A stretch of DNA of 64,000 bases from Rosa chinensis (lineage: Eukaryota > Streptophyta > Magnoliopsida > Rosales > Rosaceae). Every line of letters starts with the position of its first letter. Positions within the stretch are counted from its first letter, which is position 1. Below the pieces are notes generated by a model that saw only the letters and a list, made by a program, of their open reading frames with translations, did not search any database and was not told the DNA's origin. The translations under genes were made by a program, and so were the position numbers. Below are positions 1 to 10,979 of the stretch, one piece after another. The DNA lies in contig NW_020126815.1 in assembly GCF_002994745.2 (NCBI RefSeq), forward strand, positions 124,001-188,000, written 5' to 3'.

Positions 1-103
1 ATTCGAAGAATGGAAACTTTCCTAAACAGAGTTTTATTAAGGAAATAACGCAGAAAATATAGGGAAATAACAGTTAAAACGTCGCATTAAAATGCTCCTA
101 TCA
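1..103 (-). mobile_element. X: LTR fragment, minus strand, inserted in the 5' LTR of A
   Basis: Read on the minus strand this is the first 103 nt of an LTR, starting TGATAGGAGCATTTTAATGC. It closely resembles the start of the LTRs at 43143-45068 (M) and 54605 (J). It stops at the window edge. To its right, element A's LTR resumes at TGTAAACTTG, a point that is uninterrupted in A's 3' LTR (11505), so X is a later insertion into A. TGTAA (104-108) would be the right-hand target duplication. Whether X is a solo LTR or a whole element cannot be seen. Confidence 0.85.
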
Positions 104-719
104 TGTAAACTTGAATCAAAGTAGTAAAGGTTTTGGACAAAAATCGAATTCAATTGAAGAGGATTGCAATTAGGTGAACTTATTCATACTAAGTTGTACA
201 CTTGAGTTGATAGCCTTTCCTTGAACTTCTTGCGTTGAACATGTATGATTGACTAGCTTTCTAGGGTTTGATTACATGTTTGATAGGATTAATCTATGTG
301 CTTTCATTTAGATTAATTAGCATTGAAAAGTAAAATATGGGAAATCGTTTGCTTTCGAATGTTTCACATGATCAACTCCTTTCACATGACTTGGAAGAAC
401 AATGTAGGTTTGTATTCGAATTTAATCATGAAATCGGTTTTAATCTTTGTTTCTTACATATCATTCTTGTATTTGTGTTTTTGTTCATACTTAGTTTTAA
501 TTCTTGTTTTTAATTTTCGAAAACCAAACCCTAAAACCCCTTTTGAATCCGTAAATAATATGTATATGTGTGAATACTATACTTTGTTTTATTTTAATTG
601 TTTAAATTGTCTTACATTGACAGGTGTACCCTCAATCCCCGGAATAGAACGATCCCTACTTGCTTATACTACTAATGATATTTCTAGGGTTAAATTATAT
701 GCTTGCTTTGAGCGTATCA
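104..719 (+). repeat. A: 5' LTR, distal part
   Basis: This is the 3' 616 nt of the LTR, ending TATCA, and it pairs with 11505-12120. It holds the conserved downstream block with TCAATCCCCGG at 632-642 and the terminal hairpin next to the PBS. An open frame across the LTR/PBS border (323-823) is an accident of AT-rich LTR sequence and is not a gene. Confidence 0.92.
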
Positions 720-724
720 ATTTT

Positions 725-742
725 TGGCGCCGTTGCCGGGGA
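725..742 (+). promoter_or_regulatory. A: primer binding site, tRNA-Asp(GTC)
   Basis: TGGCGCCGTTGCCGGGGA is exactly complementary to the 3' 18 nt, CCA included, of plant tRNA-Asp(GTC). It lies 5 nt (ATTTT) after the LTR end. The same site and spacer recur next to the other LTRs whose internal junction is visible. Confidence 0.95.
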
Positions 743-2048
743 TTGAAAAATCACTTGTTGCATTGTGAATATTGTTGTTTTCGTAAATATTATATATATG
801 TTCATATTGTTATCGAAATTTAGTAAAGTAAATGCTTAGGTTGTTATTTATGTTATTGAATACGAGTTTTATTGTGAGTTGTAAATTAAAGAGGAATAGG
901 TGAAGTCGTGTTTATTAATATTGACCTAAACCCCTTATTGGTACCTAGTTCAGGTCCCTTAAGGTTGAGGGCGGTTTTTATTAATATTCATTGAACTGTC
1001 TTCACACCTAGGACCTTTTTCATCTAAGTAAGTATAGCCTATGTGGGATGGTGTCTAGGAAGGGGACAACGTTCATAACGGGTTTGGATCCAGAAGTGCT
1101 TACAAATGGGCCTAAACCACATTGTGGGAGTAGCTCATGCCAAAATGGATTCTGCCTCTTGTGTTCGCCCTCCCCTACCTGGCCATTTCAGTAAGGTTGC
1201 CCAAAGGATGTAGAAGGAACTTTGTGTCTAGACAACTATACTTGGGCCGCACGTCCACTTGATTTACCACTTGGAATTTAATTCGAAATCAATGATGTTT
1301 ATAACAAAAGAAAATGTTGTGTTACACTAAGGTATATTGGATTAAACATAGTCTTGAAAAGGGTAGCTGTTTCAGTCCCATTGCACATCGAGACTCCATG
1401 TTCCCGTACCTAAGTGTTGAAATAATTGTAAATAAAAGAAAAGAAAAAGAAATAATTGTATAAAATTTTCGTGAATAGTAAAAATCAGGTTTTTGAGAGT
1501 ATGAATTTTATTATAAGTTTTTGACCATAATGGAATAGGTGAAGGACTTTGTCTTTAACATTAGTCTTGCACCCTTCTCTCTCATGTGGCGCACCTTAGT
1601 AGCATAGGGTGTCTAGGTTGATTGGATACGAGAAGTGCTAGCAAAGGGTCTCGTCCCTCGCTAAACAAGTGAGCTAAGCTCCGCCAAAATCGTTCCTCTA
1701 CTACCTGGCTCTATGTGAAAAGAGTTACCAAAAGATTGAGAAGGGCGACTAGTATTAAGGATCGAACCCTTGGGCCGCACGTCTAAACCTTGGTTAAGGG
1801 CTTATAATGGGATTCAAACTTTTATTAACTATGTCATACCCTAACTAAAATTTGTATATATGTAACATCATACTTTGTGAAATTTTTGTAATTTATACTT
1901 CTCTTTATACTTGCAAATTCGTGAATAGTAAATCGTGAATAGTGACTCGTGAATAGTGACATTTATGTATAAATCATTAACTTGTATTTACTTCACTATA
2001 CACTTTACTAACTTCTCTAAATTTTAATAATGTTCAGGAATTCTATGA
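743..2048 (+). other. A: 5' untranslated leader
   Basis: No credible gene lies in these 1.3 kb. The leader contains a conserved module (about 890-1270, from GGAATAGGTGAAG to GGGCCGCACGTC) and a second conserved block (about 1330-1410, containing GGGTAGCTGTTTCAGTCCC). A diverged second module follows at about 1525-1790. At 1918-1960 there is a short direct repeat of the type CGTGAATAGTGA. Counterparts occur in K, D and (reverse) I, so the blocks are maintained in non-coding relatives. Confidence 0.8.
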
Positions 2049-2051
2049 ATG
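2045..2051 (+). promoter_or_regulatory. ATGAATG: overlapping upstream start at gag
   Basis: An ATG at 2045 opens a 6-codon frame ending at TAG 2063-2065 and overlaps the real gag ATG at 2049. The same ATGAATG string precedes gag in K (60876-60882) and in I (53753-53747, minus strand). The arrangement implies leaky scanning or reinitiation at gag (inference). Confidence 0.55.
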
Positions 2052-5000
2052 ACCGAGCCTTCTAGACCTTCTACAGTTAAAGAAATTGAAGCAAGGATCG
2101 CTCGTTTGAAGAATTCTTCACTCCTTGAGTACAAACAGCCCTCTTCTCCAACATACAAGGAATACACAGTTAACGATCAAGGGAGGAGGCTGTTTCCTTC
2201 AGAAGGGTCAGTATCCCCTAGTGTTTCGTCCAACTCACTTACACCTCAGAATTCACCACCTGGTTCACCACCTCCTGAAGAAAACGTTAGAATGGCCTCC
2301 ATTAGAGAACTCTCTTCATCTGTGGTTCAAGAAGGACTTCCTACAAGTATTGTGTACCCTGCACCTGCTCCAGGGAAGACGGCTGACTTTGAGTTAAGAA
2401 GTGGATTGCTTCATAGGCTTCCAACGTTCCATGGCCTCAATATGGAGGATGCCAACAAGCATCTTAGGGAGTTTCAATCCGTGTGTATCAACATGTTACC
2501 ACAAGGAGCGGATGAGAATATCCTTAAGATGAAGGCATTTCCCTTCTCTCTAGCTGACCGTGCAAAAGATTGGCTCTATGAACTGCCTTCTGGACGAATT
2601 ACTTCATGGAACACTATGATGAAGGCATTCTTAGAGAAGTACTTTCCAGCTTCAAAGATCATCACACTCCGGAAGAAGATAAGTGGAATTAAGCAGGCTC
2701 AAGATGAATCTTATTCCGCTTATTATGAGAGGTTTTCATCCTTGATTGCACAATGTCCTCAACATCAGATGAAGGAAGAAACCTTGCTAACTTGTTTCTA
2801 TGAAGGTCTCCTACCCTTGGAACGTGATATGCTAGATGCTGCAGCTGGGGGAGCCTTTGTAGACAAGTCACCTACTGAAGGGCGAGCTATGATAGAGAAC
2901 AGAGCAAAGAACGCCCAACAATACGAGGGTGTGGGCCTCACAACTAGAAAGGTGGGTGAGATAGGCACTTCGGTTATTGAGGATAGATTAAATAAACTCA
3001 CCCTTCTCATGGATCAAGTTGTGAGTGCCAAGGGAATATTGCAAGCTTGTGGAGTATGTTCGATGCAAGGGCATGTAACTGATCAATGCCCTCAGTTATC
3101 AGAGAGTGGAGGATGGGAATCATTGAACGCCATTGGAGGTTACCAAGGAAATCATGGGGGCCCTCAACGTCCAAGATATGATCCTTACTCAAACACTTAC
3201 AATCCTGGATGGAGGGACCACCCCAACTTCAAGTGGACAAACAATGAAAACACTCAGAATCCCCTTGGAGGAAATTTCCAACGTCCTCAAGGGCCACCAT
3301 TTCAAGGACAATCTTTTCAAGGACCACCATTCCAAAGGCCCTACATGCAAAATCAACATGCCTCAGGGAGTTCAAATCAGAGCGTTAACTATGATAAGAT
3401 GTTTGAAGCTCTCACTAGTTCTACTCAAGCTTTGGTTCAAGGACAACAGACCCACACCAAAGACATTGCGGATCTCAAGAACCAAATGGGCCAAGTTGTG
3501 GATTTTATGAGCAAGATTCATGAGACTGGAAAGCTCCCTAGTAACACCATACGAAATCCAAAGGGTAATGTGGAGAATGCATCTTTGGTGACTACAAGGA
3601 GTGGAAGGGTATTTGTGGATCAACCTAAAAAAGCCAAAGAGGCTCAAGTGAACATTGAAGTTGAGGAAGAACAAGAAGCTACCAAGAAGAGCCTTGAAAA
3701 AGACCCTGCAACGTCCAAGGAAGAGACTAGGACGTCTTCACCTTCTAGAGCAAAACCGAAACCAAAAGGTAATGATTCTAACTTGAATACTTCGGTTATT
3801 GCTAACCCTTCTTCGTCTTGTATGCCCTTTCCACGCAGATTTGCTATATCGAAGAAGGATGAAAGTGACCAAGCTATCTTGGAAACTTTCAAGAAGGTGC
3901 AAGTAAATTTACCCCTCCTTGAGGCTATCAAGCAAGTGCCTAGGTATGCTAAGTTTTTGAAAGAGCTTTGTACCTCAAGGAGGAGACAAGGTGAGAAAGA
4001 GGTAGTAAAGGTAAGTGAAAATGTATCTGCCTTGATTCAGAGGAAACTACCCCATAAATGCAAAGACCCTGGAAGTTTTACTATTCCATGCACTATTGGT
4101 ACTTCTAGGTTTGAGAACGCTATGTTAGACTTAGGGGCTTCTGTGAACGTCATGCCCTATTCTGTTTATGAAACCCTAGGTCTAGGTGAGCTTAAATCTA
4201 ATAATGTTATCATTCAGTTAGCTGACAGGTCTAATGCATACCCTAGAGGTTTGTTGGAAGATGTCCTTGTGCAGGTTAATCATCTTTTCTTTCCAGCTGA
4301 CTTCTATGTGTTGGAGATGGAAGACTCCCCAGTGAGTTCAACGCCATTGCTATTGGGTCGCCCTTTCCTAAGGACGGCCAGGACCAAGATAGATGTGTAT
4401 GATGGCTCTCTCACCATGGAATTTGATGGTGACGTTATTGGCTTCAACATATTTGAAGCTATGAGGTATCCTCTTGATGTTCATGATTGTTTTTCTATTG
4501 ATATTCTGGACAACCTTGCACAGGAAATGTTTGATATCATGAATGAGGATACTTTGGTCACCACACTGGAGCAAGGAGTGGGATACACCAAAGATGGCGT
4601 CACACTCCATGAAGATGTGCTCAAGGAAACATGTGAGGACGAAATCATTGCTAATGTGTCCTTCCTTGAGGCATCATCCTTTGTAGGTAAGTCTCCTCCA
4701 CCCTTGTCCATTCAGTTATCTGCTAATAAGACTTTACCTTCAGTGATCCAGGCACCAGAACTTGAACTTAAACCTTTACCAGACCACTTGAAGTATGTCT
4801 ACTTAGGAGACAAGGAGACTTTACCAGTGATTGTATCCTCCTCTCTTACTTCGTCTCAAGAGGAGAGATTGGTGGAGATGTTAAAGCAACACAAGACCGC
4901 CATAGGATGGACATTGGCGGATATCAAGGGAATAAGCCCTACTACTTGCGTCCATAGGATACTTCTTGAGGAGGGGACAAAACCCACTAGAGAGGCTCAA

Positions 5001-7664
5001 CGTCGTCTCAACCCTCCTATGATGGAAGTTGTGAAGAAGGAGGTCATCAAACTCCTAGATTGTGGCGTCATATACCCCATTTCAGACTCCAAATGGGTGT
5101 CCCCAGTTCAAGTTGTACCTAAGAAGTCAGGAGTGACTGTTGTGAAGAATGCAGAAAACGAATTGGTACCCCAAAGGACAGTTACTGGCCACAGAGTTTG
5201 CATTGACTACAGGAAGCTCAACGCAACAACAAGGAAAGATCACTTTCCTCTTCCATTCATTGATCAGATGCTTGAGCGTTTGGCTGGACATGATTACTAC
5301 TGCTTCTTGGATGGCTACTCAGGGTACAATCAGATTGCCATAGCCAATGAAGACCAAGAGAAGACGACATTCACTTGTCCCTTTGGAACATTTGCTTATC
5401 GTCGTATGCCTTTTGGACTATGCAACGCCCCAGGTACCTTTCAAAGGTGTATGGTAAGTATATTTTCGGATTATATTGAGAAAATCATAGAGGTATTCAT
5501 GGATGACTTTTCTGTTTTTGGAAAAAGCTTTGATGATTGTCTTAATAATCTGGAAATTATTTTAAAGCGTTGTGTGGAAACTAACCTTGTGCTAAATTGG
5601 GAAAAGTGTCATTTTATGGTTAGACAAGGTATAGTTCTAGGACATATTGTCTCTTCTAGGGGAATTGAGGTTGATAAAGCTAAGGTAGACCTTGTGCGTT
5701 ACTTACCCTCTCCCACTTCTGTGAGAGAGATTCGTTCTTTTCTTGGCCATGCAGGGTTTTACAGGAGATTTATCAAGGATTTCTCCAAGATTTCGAGACC
5801 TCTATGCCAACTACTCCAAAAGGATGTGTCGTTTGTGTTTGACAAGGAGTGTCAAGAGGCCTTTGACAAGCTCAAGGAGCTATTGACGTCTGCCCCTATC
5901 ATGCTACCTCCAGATTGGTCCTTGCCCTTTGAGTTGATGTGTGACGCCTCTGACTATGCAGTTGGAGCTGTTTTGGGGCAAAGGAAGGACAAACGACCGT
6001 ATGCCATCTACTACGCCTCAAGGACTCTGAATGATGCACAACTGAACTACTCAACTACAGAGAAAGAGCTCCTTGCAGTTGTTTTTGCCCTTGAGAAGTT
6101 TCGTTCCTACTTACTTGGTACCAAGGTGATTATTTATACTGACCATGCAGCTTTGAAGTACTTGATGACCAAGAAGGAGGCGAAACCAAGGCTCATTAGA
6201 TGGATCCTACTCTTGCAAGAGTTTGACGTTGAAATCAAGGACAAGAAGGGTAGTGAGAACGTGGTAGCTGACCACTTGAGTCGTTTGGTGCACGCAGAAG
6301 ACCCTCTCCCTTTGGTGGAGACGTTTCCAGATGAACAACTCTTTGGAATCCAGGTAAGTGAACCATGGTATGCGGATATTGTGAATTACATTGTTTCTAG
6401 GAAGATTCCTGATACCATGTCACGTGCTCATAGAGATAGGCTTAAGAAAACTGTTAAGCAATATGTTTGGGATGAACCTTATCTGTGGAAATATTGCTCT
6501 GATCAATTGATTAGGAGATGTGTGCCTGAACATGAACATAATGCCATACTTTCTTTTTGCCATTCTAAAGCATGTGGAGGTCACTTTGGGTCTAAGAAAA
6601 CTGCGTTTAAAGTGTTGGAATCTGGGTTCTTTTGGCCAACCTTATTTAAGGATGCATATGCATATTGTTTAACTTGTGATAGATGCCAAAGAACAGGAAA
6701 TCTAAGCTCTAGAGATCAAATGCCTTTATCCAATATCATAACTGTTGAAATATTTGATGTCTGGGGTATAGATTTCATGGGACCTTTTCCTTCATCTTTT
6801 GGATTTCTCTATATCTTGCTTGCTGTGGATTATGTGTCGAAATGGGTGGAGGCAAAAGCCACTCGAACTAATGACTCTAAGGTTGTTGCAGATTTTATCA
6901 AGTCTAACATCTTTAGCAGGTTTGGCATGCCTAGAGTTCTCATTAGTGATGGTGGTTCCCACTTTTGCAATCGAACGATTGAGGCTCTCTTGAAGAAATA
7001 TGATGTGACACATAAGGTTTCTACACCTTATCATCCACAAACAAGTGGACAAGCTGAAGTCTCAAATCGTCAAATCAAGGGAATATTGGAGAAGACTGTG
7101 AACCCTAACAGAAAGGATTGGTCCTTGCGTTTGGAGGATGCTTTGTGGGCCTACAGAACTGCATACAAAACTCCCATAGGTATGTCCCCATATCGAATTG
7201 TCTATGGCAAACCGTGCCATTTACCTGTGGAGTTAGAGCACAAAGCTTGGTGGGCTGTGAAGCAGTTTAACATGGATCTAGATGAGGCTGGGCTTCATAG
7301 GAAGCTACAATTGCAAGAGTTAGAGGAGATTAGGAATGATGCTTTCGAAAGTGCCAAGATCTACAAGGAAAAGACTAAGGCCTTCCATGATAAGATGATT
7401 CGTAGGAAGATTTTTGTTGTGGGACAGAAAGTTCTTTTATTCCATTCTCGTCTTAAACTCTTTCCAGGTAAACTTCGTTCTCGTTGGATTGGACCTTTTG
7501 TTATTACTCATGTGTTTCCTCATGGAGCTGTGCAGATAAAGAGTGAACAAACAGGTAACGAATTCAAAGTGAATGGCCATCGCCTCAAGCCATACTATGA
7601 GACGTTTGTGGAGGATGAAGTGGAGGATGTACCCCTCCAAAACGCTCCACCACATGAGGATTAA
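2049..7664 (+). CDS. gag-pol: A: Gag-Pol polyprotein of an Athila-like Ty3/gypsy retrotransposon
   Basis: A single 1871-residue frame encodes the capsid protein and all enzymes needed for reverse transcription and integration. Gag domain: about residues 110-270, with [12 protein letters not shown] and [19 protein letters not shown] zinc knuckle: C334, C337, H342, C347. Aspartic protease: Asp694 in LDLGAS; DLGA rather than DSGA/DTGA is usual in Athila relatives. Reverse transcriptase: about 985-1190, with FMDD at 1150-1153 as the YxDD box. RNase H: Asp1299, Glu1340, Asp1365. Integrase: HHCC zinc site H1505, H1512, C1543, C1546, and a DD35E triad D1575, D1634, E1670. The tail after integrase is basic and has no visible chromodomain, as in Athila. 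The start at 2049 is the homolog of K's Gag start; an out-of-frame ATG lies 4 nt upstream. There is no stop or frameshift between Gag and Pol, so separation must rely on proteolysis. Lineage placement is by motif recognition only. Confidence 0.96.
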   Translation: MTEPSRPSTVKEIEARIARLKNSSLLEYKQPSSPTYKEYTVNDQGRRLFPSEGSVSPSVSSNSLTPQNSPPGSPPPEENVRMASIRELSSSVVQEGLPTSIVYPAPAPGKTADFELRSGLLHRLPTFHGLNMEDANKHLREFQSVCINMLPQGADENILKMKAFPFSLADRAKDWLYELPSGRITSWNTMMKAFLEKYFPASKIITLRKKISGIKQAQDESYSAYYERFSSLIAQCPQHQMKEETLLTCFYEGLLPLERDMLDAAAGGAFVDKSPTEGRAMIENRAKNAQQYEGVGLTTRKVGEIGTSVIEDRLNKLTLLMDQVVSAKGILQACGVCSMQGHVTDQCPQLSESGGWESLNAIGGYQGNHGGPQRPRYDPYSNTYNPGWRDHPNFKWTNNENTQNPLGGNFQRPQGPPFQGQSFQGPPFQRPYMQNQHASGSSNQSVNYDKMFEALTSSTQALVQGQQTHTKDIADLKNQMGQVVDFMSKIHETGKLPSNTIRNPKGNVENASLVTTRSGRVFVDQPKKAKEAQVNIEVEEEQEATKKSLEKDPATSKEETRTSSPSRAKPKPKGNDSNLNTSVIANPSSSCMPFPRRFAISKKDESDQAILETFKKVQVNLPLLEAIKQVPRYAKFLKELCTSRRRQGEKEVVKVSENVSALIQRKLPHKCKDPGSFTIPCTIGTSRFENAMLDLGASVNVMPYSVYETLGLGELKSNNVIIQLADRSNAYPRGLLEDVLVQVNHLFFPADFYVLEMEDSPVSSTPLLLGRPFLRTARTKIDVYDGSLTMEFDGDVIGFNIFEAMRYPLDVHDCFSIDILDNLAQEMFDIMNEDTLVTTLEQGVGYTKDGVTLHEDVLKETCEDEIIANVSFLEASSFVGKSPPPLSIQLSANKTLPSVIQAPELELKPLPDHLKYVYLGDKETLPVIVSSSLTSSQEERLVEMLKQHKTAIGWTLADIKGISPTTCVHRILLEEGTKPTREAQRRLNPPMMEVVKKEVIKLLDCGVIYPISDSKWVSPVQVVPKKSGVTVVKNAENELVPQRTVTGHRVCIDYRKLNATTRKDHFPLPFIDQMLERLAGHDYYCFLDGYSGYNQIAIANEDQEKTTFTCPFGTFAYRRMPFGLCNAPGTFQRCMVSIFSDYIEKIIEVFMDDFSVFGKSFDDCLNNLEIILKRCVETNLVLNWEKCHFMVRQGIVLGHIVSSRGIEVDKAKVDLVRYLPSPTSVREIRSFLGHAGFYRRFIKDFSKISRPLCQLLQKDVSFVFDKECQEAFDKLKELLTSAPIMLPPDWSLPFELMCDASDYAVGAVLGQRKDKRPYAIYYASRTLNDAQLNYSTTEKELLAVVFALEKFRSYLLGTKVIIYTDHAALKYLMTKKEAKPRLIRWILLLQEFDVEIKDKKGSENVVADHLSRLVHAEDPLPLVETFPDEQLFGIQVSEPWYADIVNYIVSRKIPDTMSRAHRDRLKKTVKQYVWDEPYLWKYCSDQLIRRCVPEHEHNAILSFCHSKACGGHFGSKKTAFKVLESGFFWPTLFKDAYAYCLTCDRCQRTGNLSSRDQMPLSNIITVEIFDVWGIDFMGPFPSSFGFLYILLAVDYVSKWVEAKATRTNDSKVVADFIKSNIFSRFGMPRVLISDGGSHFCNRTIEALLKKYDVTHKVSTPYHPQTSGQAEVSNRQIKGILEKTVNPNRKDWSLRLEDALWAYRTAYKTPIGMSPYRIVYGKPCHLPVELEHKAWWAVKQFNMDLDEAGLHRKLQLQELEEIRNDAFESAKIYKEKTKAFHDKMIRRKIFVVGQKVLLFHSRLKLFPGKLRSRWIGPFVITHVFPHGAVQIKSEQTGNEFKVNGHRLKPYYETFVEDEVEDVPLQNAPPHED

Positions 7665-7711
7665 TTGGAAATACAAGTCTAGGCTGAAAGACTATAAACA
7701 TTAAGCGCTGC

Positions 7712-7727
7712 TTGGGAGGCAACCCAA
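7712..7727 (+). promoter_or_regulatory. Conserved post-stop hairpin TTGGG-AGGCAA-CCCAA
   Basis: A 5-bp stem with loop AGGCAA lies 48 nt after the gag-pol stop. The same hairpin follows the K gag stop and is kept in B, D and G, which lack the coding sequence there. In I (52068-52083, minus strand) the outer pair is A-T instead of T-A, a compensatory change. Confidence 0.6.
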
Positions 7728-7904
7728 TTCAGAAGTAGCTGTGAAGGAGTCTACACACGCAGATTTGATTTCTCCTTCCCTATTTCTCTTTCTTTTCATG
7801 TTTTCTTTTTGAACTTAGTAGACATTTTCGTAAATCTCTATCCTTTATGCTTATTTGTTCATTGCATGCTTATGATTGATTACATTGAGGACAATGCAAT
7901 ATTT

Positions 7905-7919
7905 AAGTGTGGGGGAAGG
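7905..7919 (+). promoter_or_regulatory. A: PPT-like motif 1
   Basis: AAGTGTGGGGGAAGG shares 13 nt with the true PPT at 9930 but lies 2 kb upstream. It follows the CATTGAGGACAATG stem-loop. Equivalents are at 13865, 18649-18663 and 30228-30242. It could prime extra plus-strand synthesis (inference). Confidence 0.5.
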
Positions 7920-8954
7920 AATTTACACTTTTGTCTTGAGTCATATATATTGAAAAAAAAAAAAACAAAAAAAAATCGAAAAATGTCAAAAATCAACAAA
8001 ATTTCGTTGCTTTTATTGAGTCATTGAGTCATGTTTTGGGTGAAATAATTTCTTCATCGTAGGCGCATCTATTAAGGTGTGATGTCTAGGTTTGGTTTGG
8101 ATACGAGAAGTGCTAGCAAAGGGTCCCGTCCCCTGCTAAACAAGTGAGCTGAGCTCCGCCAAAATCGTTCCCTTCCTTACCTGGTCACATCCCAAAGGAG
8201 TTACCGAAAGGAGAAAGGAAATAACCCTAGTCCTTAGTTAACGTCTATTGAGTCTTTATCTTGTGTTATTTTGTTTTGAGTCTTAGGATGCCCTTTCAAC
8301 TGTCTAGGATGATTCTATATCTCTGAAATTACGACTAAAAGAGAATCACAAAATTGAGATGACTTTAAAATGGTATTCTTTGGTTAATTGAGATATATGA
8401 AAAATGTGTGCCTTGTAGTGGATATGGATTTCGTGACTTTGGTACAGAATATGAGCATGTTAAGATGAGTTTTGATTCATATAGACCCATGTGAGATAAT
8501 TGAGCCCATGTCCCTTTTTATTGGAGTGATAATTGAAAATATATTCTTATTTTCTTGGCGATGTTTCGATAATCTCATTATTCTTTCATTTGATTGACTA
8601 CTTGCCATAGATTAAGTTTGATGGACTAGAGAATGCTAGAATTCACTCTTGTGCTTGTTGAGACGTTATATCAATACATGGCCCTGATTCTGGAAAGGAT
8701 AGAGGCAACCTAGGAACTACCACCATTGCCATATAAACCTGTGTCCCTATTTGCGCCCGTCGTGGGACTCCCCTAGATAAACCCCTTTGAGCCTACGTTA
8801 AGCCTTTTCTTTCATCACCCTTAAAAATCTTTAACCTAAAACTTAGTATAGCTATAACCCTACCCTTTGTTCTAAGAACTTAGTGGAGCTAAATTGAGAC
8901 TTTACTTGAAGATTTTTGGCGTCCATAATAAAGAATGAGAAGAGGTGAAAGCTC

Positions 8955-8968
8955 AAGTGTGGGGGTAG
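8955..8968 (+). promoter_or_regulatory. A: PPT-like motif 2
   Basis: AAGTGTGGGGGTAG is a second internal purine tract, conserved at 14660, in the two other B units, in D, F, G and K (about 63476), and on the minus strand in I (about 51260). Confidence 0.5.
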
Positions 8969-9929
8969 ACTTGTCCATAAGAGAAAAATGTATGAAAAAG
9001 CCGAGAAAAAGAAAGTGAAAAAGAAAAAGTGTACGGCTAGAAAACAAAAAAAAAAAAAAAAAAAAAGAAAGAAAAAGATGAAATATCTATGGATTTTAGT
9101 CCCCATACTTGGTGAGTTTGGAGTTTACTTTGATTTGAAGGCCCATTACAGAAAAATTTGGCCTTTGTCCAACTCATTAGTAACCAAAGGAAGTTTAGAG
9201 TGAAGTTTGGGCCCAACATGAAGACATTAGGCCCCTTTATAACACCCCCATGGGATAGTGACGTTTTTGCATATTTGGTGGATTTCTAGAAGTCTCTCTA
9301 CATTTGCATGAGCTCCGCTAGGTTTTTAGGACACTTTGTTAAATTCCTTACCCTTCGTTTCTTTAAAACCTTGAGCCATGGCCCCATTACAACCTTTGAT
9401 AAGACCTTCTTGATCCTTAAGATGGGACAGTCCTTGATGTGGAGATGAGTTACAAGAGTTGAACCTATGGCTTGGGTCCATCTGTGCAAGTAGTTGATAT
9501 CTTTCATGAGATCTTTAAAAGAAAATTATACATGTGCTTTCGTTTCTTGCATTATGTGATACACTTGCTATCTTTCACATATACTTGAGTGTATAAGCTT
9601 TTAAGCATTGCCATGATCTGAGAGAAGAAAGAGTGGATATACTTTGTGAGGATTTGAATCATACTTGTTTGAAACATGCTTAACAGAAACCATCACCATT
9701 GTTCCAACCAAGTCCTACTTGTGTATATGTAACTTATGTGTTTTAATTAACTCTCGAATGCCTAAACATTGATTCTTGGTGAAGTGCTAATCTTGGTGTT
9801 ATGAAAGTAAGAGATTGCTGAGACAAATAGTTAAAGGGCAATAGAGTCTGTTATGTGTCAAGTCTTTAAATTTTAGTTGAGTCGTAGTCGTGTATGTGTT
9901 GTAATTTTGCTAAGGGACTAGCAAAAGCT

Positions 9930-9944
9930 AAGTGTGGGGGAATT
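9930..9944 (+). promoter_or_regulatory. A: polypurine tract
   Basis: AAGTGTGGGGGAATT directly abuts the 3' LTR start TGATAGGAGC and is the plus-strand primer site. The same string precedes each other 3' LTR whose PPT is visible, except that I has AAGTGTGGGGTAGT. Confidence 0.9.
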
Positions 9945-10017
9945 TGATAGGAGCATTTTAATGCGACGTTTTAACTGCATTTCCCTACATTTTTCTGCGC
10001 CATTTCCTTGAAAAATC

Positions 10018-10240
10018 CCTGTTTGGGAAAGTTTCCATTCTTTGATTGGGAAAGTTCCTTATTGTAGAAAGTTTCCATTTTTGTCTTCATTTCTCATTTT
10101 TCATTTTTCATTTCTCATTTCTCATTTTTAGTAAGTTTCTATTTTTCATTTTTAGAAACTTTCCATTTCTCAATTTTAGAAAGTTTCTATTTTTCAAATT
10201 AGGTAAGTTTCCATTTTTCATATTAGTTTCTATTTTCAGG
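10018..10240 (+). repeat. Tandem GAAAGTTTCYATTTTT repeats in the A-type LTR
   Basis: About ten imperfect copies of a roughly 17-20 nt unit occupy the start of the LTR upstream of the promoter. Related arrays occur in the long LTRs of E, F, G, J, K and M but not in B or D, which accounts for part of the length difference (about 2.0-2.3 kb against 1.93-1.95 kb). Confidence 0.75.
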
Positions 10241-10971
10241 ACCTCCGAGCTAAAAAGTGGAAATGAATGCACGAATGGAAAGAGGAGCTTGCGAACGTCA
10301 AGACGAACGAATATGAGAAGAATTGGGCCACACATTTGAGCAGAAATGAAGAAACAAGCTTTCCTAATCCAACTAGGAAACCCTGCGAAATGGAGGAAGG
10401 CTTTCCGAGCAAGTTTCCAACGCAACCATGAAAAAGAAATGGAAAAATAATGAGTTTTGCGTTGGAAGATGAGAAGACTTGAAGTTGAAGCAACGAGGCC
10501 CAAGAACTCTATGGATTTTCGGCAAAATGGATCAAGGCCCATCAAAAGCCCATGGAATTAGGGTTTGTGACGCATGGAGGAAACCCTAGGGTTGCATTGC
10601 CGTGAAAATCAAAAGGAGGAGGCAAAAGTGGCGTGAAAAATCAAGGGAAGAATCAAAGATTACGCAAGAGATTTTCTAGGGTGGAGTTTAAGGAAAGAAA
10701 TCAAGAATGAGACCAAATTGCGTCTAGGTTCATTCCTAGAAACCCTAAGCATGTTTTGGCCGAAATATCAAGAAGAAAATCAGAAAATATTCAAGGAATT
10801 TCGGCAAGAATATATTAGGGTATCTCCTTGGAGTTTTATGATTGGTTGGATGACACACTAGGGCTTACTTGGCAATTTCTCATTGGTGGAAGGCATGTGG
10901 AATTATTAATTTAATTCCTTGGTAAATAAATCAGAAAACTCACGGCTTGGAAGCCAAGACATGCCGTTCCC

Positions 10972-10979
10972 TATATATA
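10972..10979 (+). promoter_or_regulatory. A: LTR TATA box
   Basis: TATATATA in CCCTATATATACACTC, followed by a pyrimidine-rich stretch. The position is equivalent to the TATA boxes of the other LTRs, so it probably sets the element's transcription start about 30 nt downstream. Confidence 0.7.

Larger units (their letters stand above)
7665..9929 (+). other. A: 3' non-coding region between pol and the PPT
   Basis: These 2.3 kb contain no envelope-like frame and no plausible gene. Landmarks in order: a post-stop hairpin (7712-7727); CATTG-AGGA-CAATG stem-loop (7883-7896); PPT-like motif 1 (7905-7919); a diverged copy of the 5' leader module (about 8060-8220); PPT-like motif 2 (8955-8968); and an A-rich loop closed by AGCCG/CGGCT arms (8999-9038). 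Apart from the leader-module copy, the landmarks recur in the same order in other elements where this region is visible, though the A-rich stem is lost in D. The long A and T runs create spurious Lys- and Phe-rich frames on both strands. Confidence 0.8.

Noticed and set aside
323..823. 166-codon frame, repeated at 11724-12140
   Set aside because: It lies in LTR sequence and runs through the PBS; the second copy is the other LTR. AT-rich chance frame.
4128..4139. Protease DLGA instead of DSGA/DTGA as a possible inactivating change
   Set aside because: DLGA is, to my knowledge, common in Athila-lineage proteases, so it is not evidence of damage.
7665..9929. Search for an envelope-like gene after pol
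   Set aside because: No long frame on either strand; only short frames created by A/T runs.
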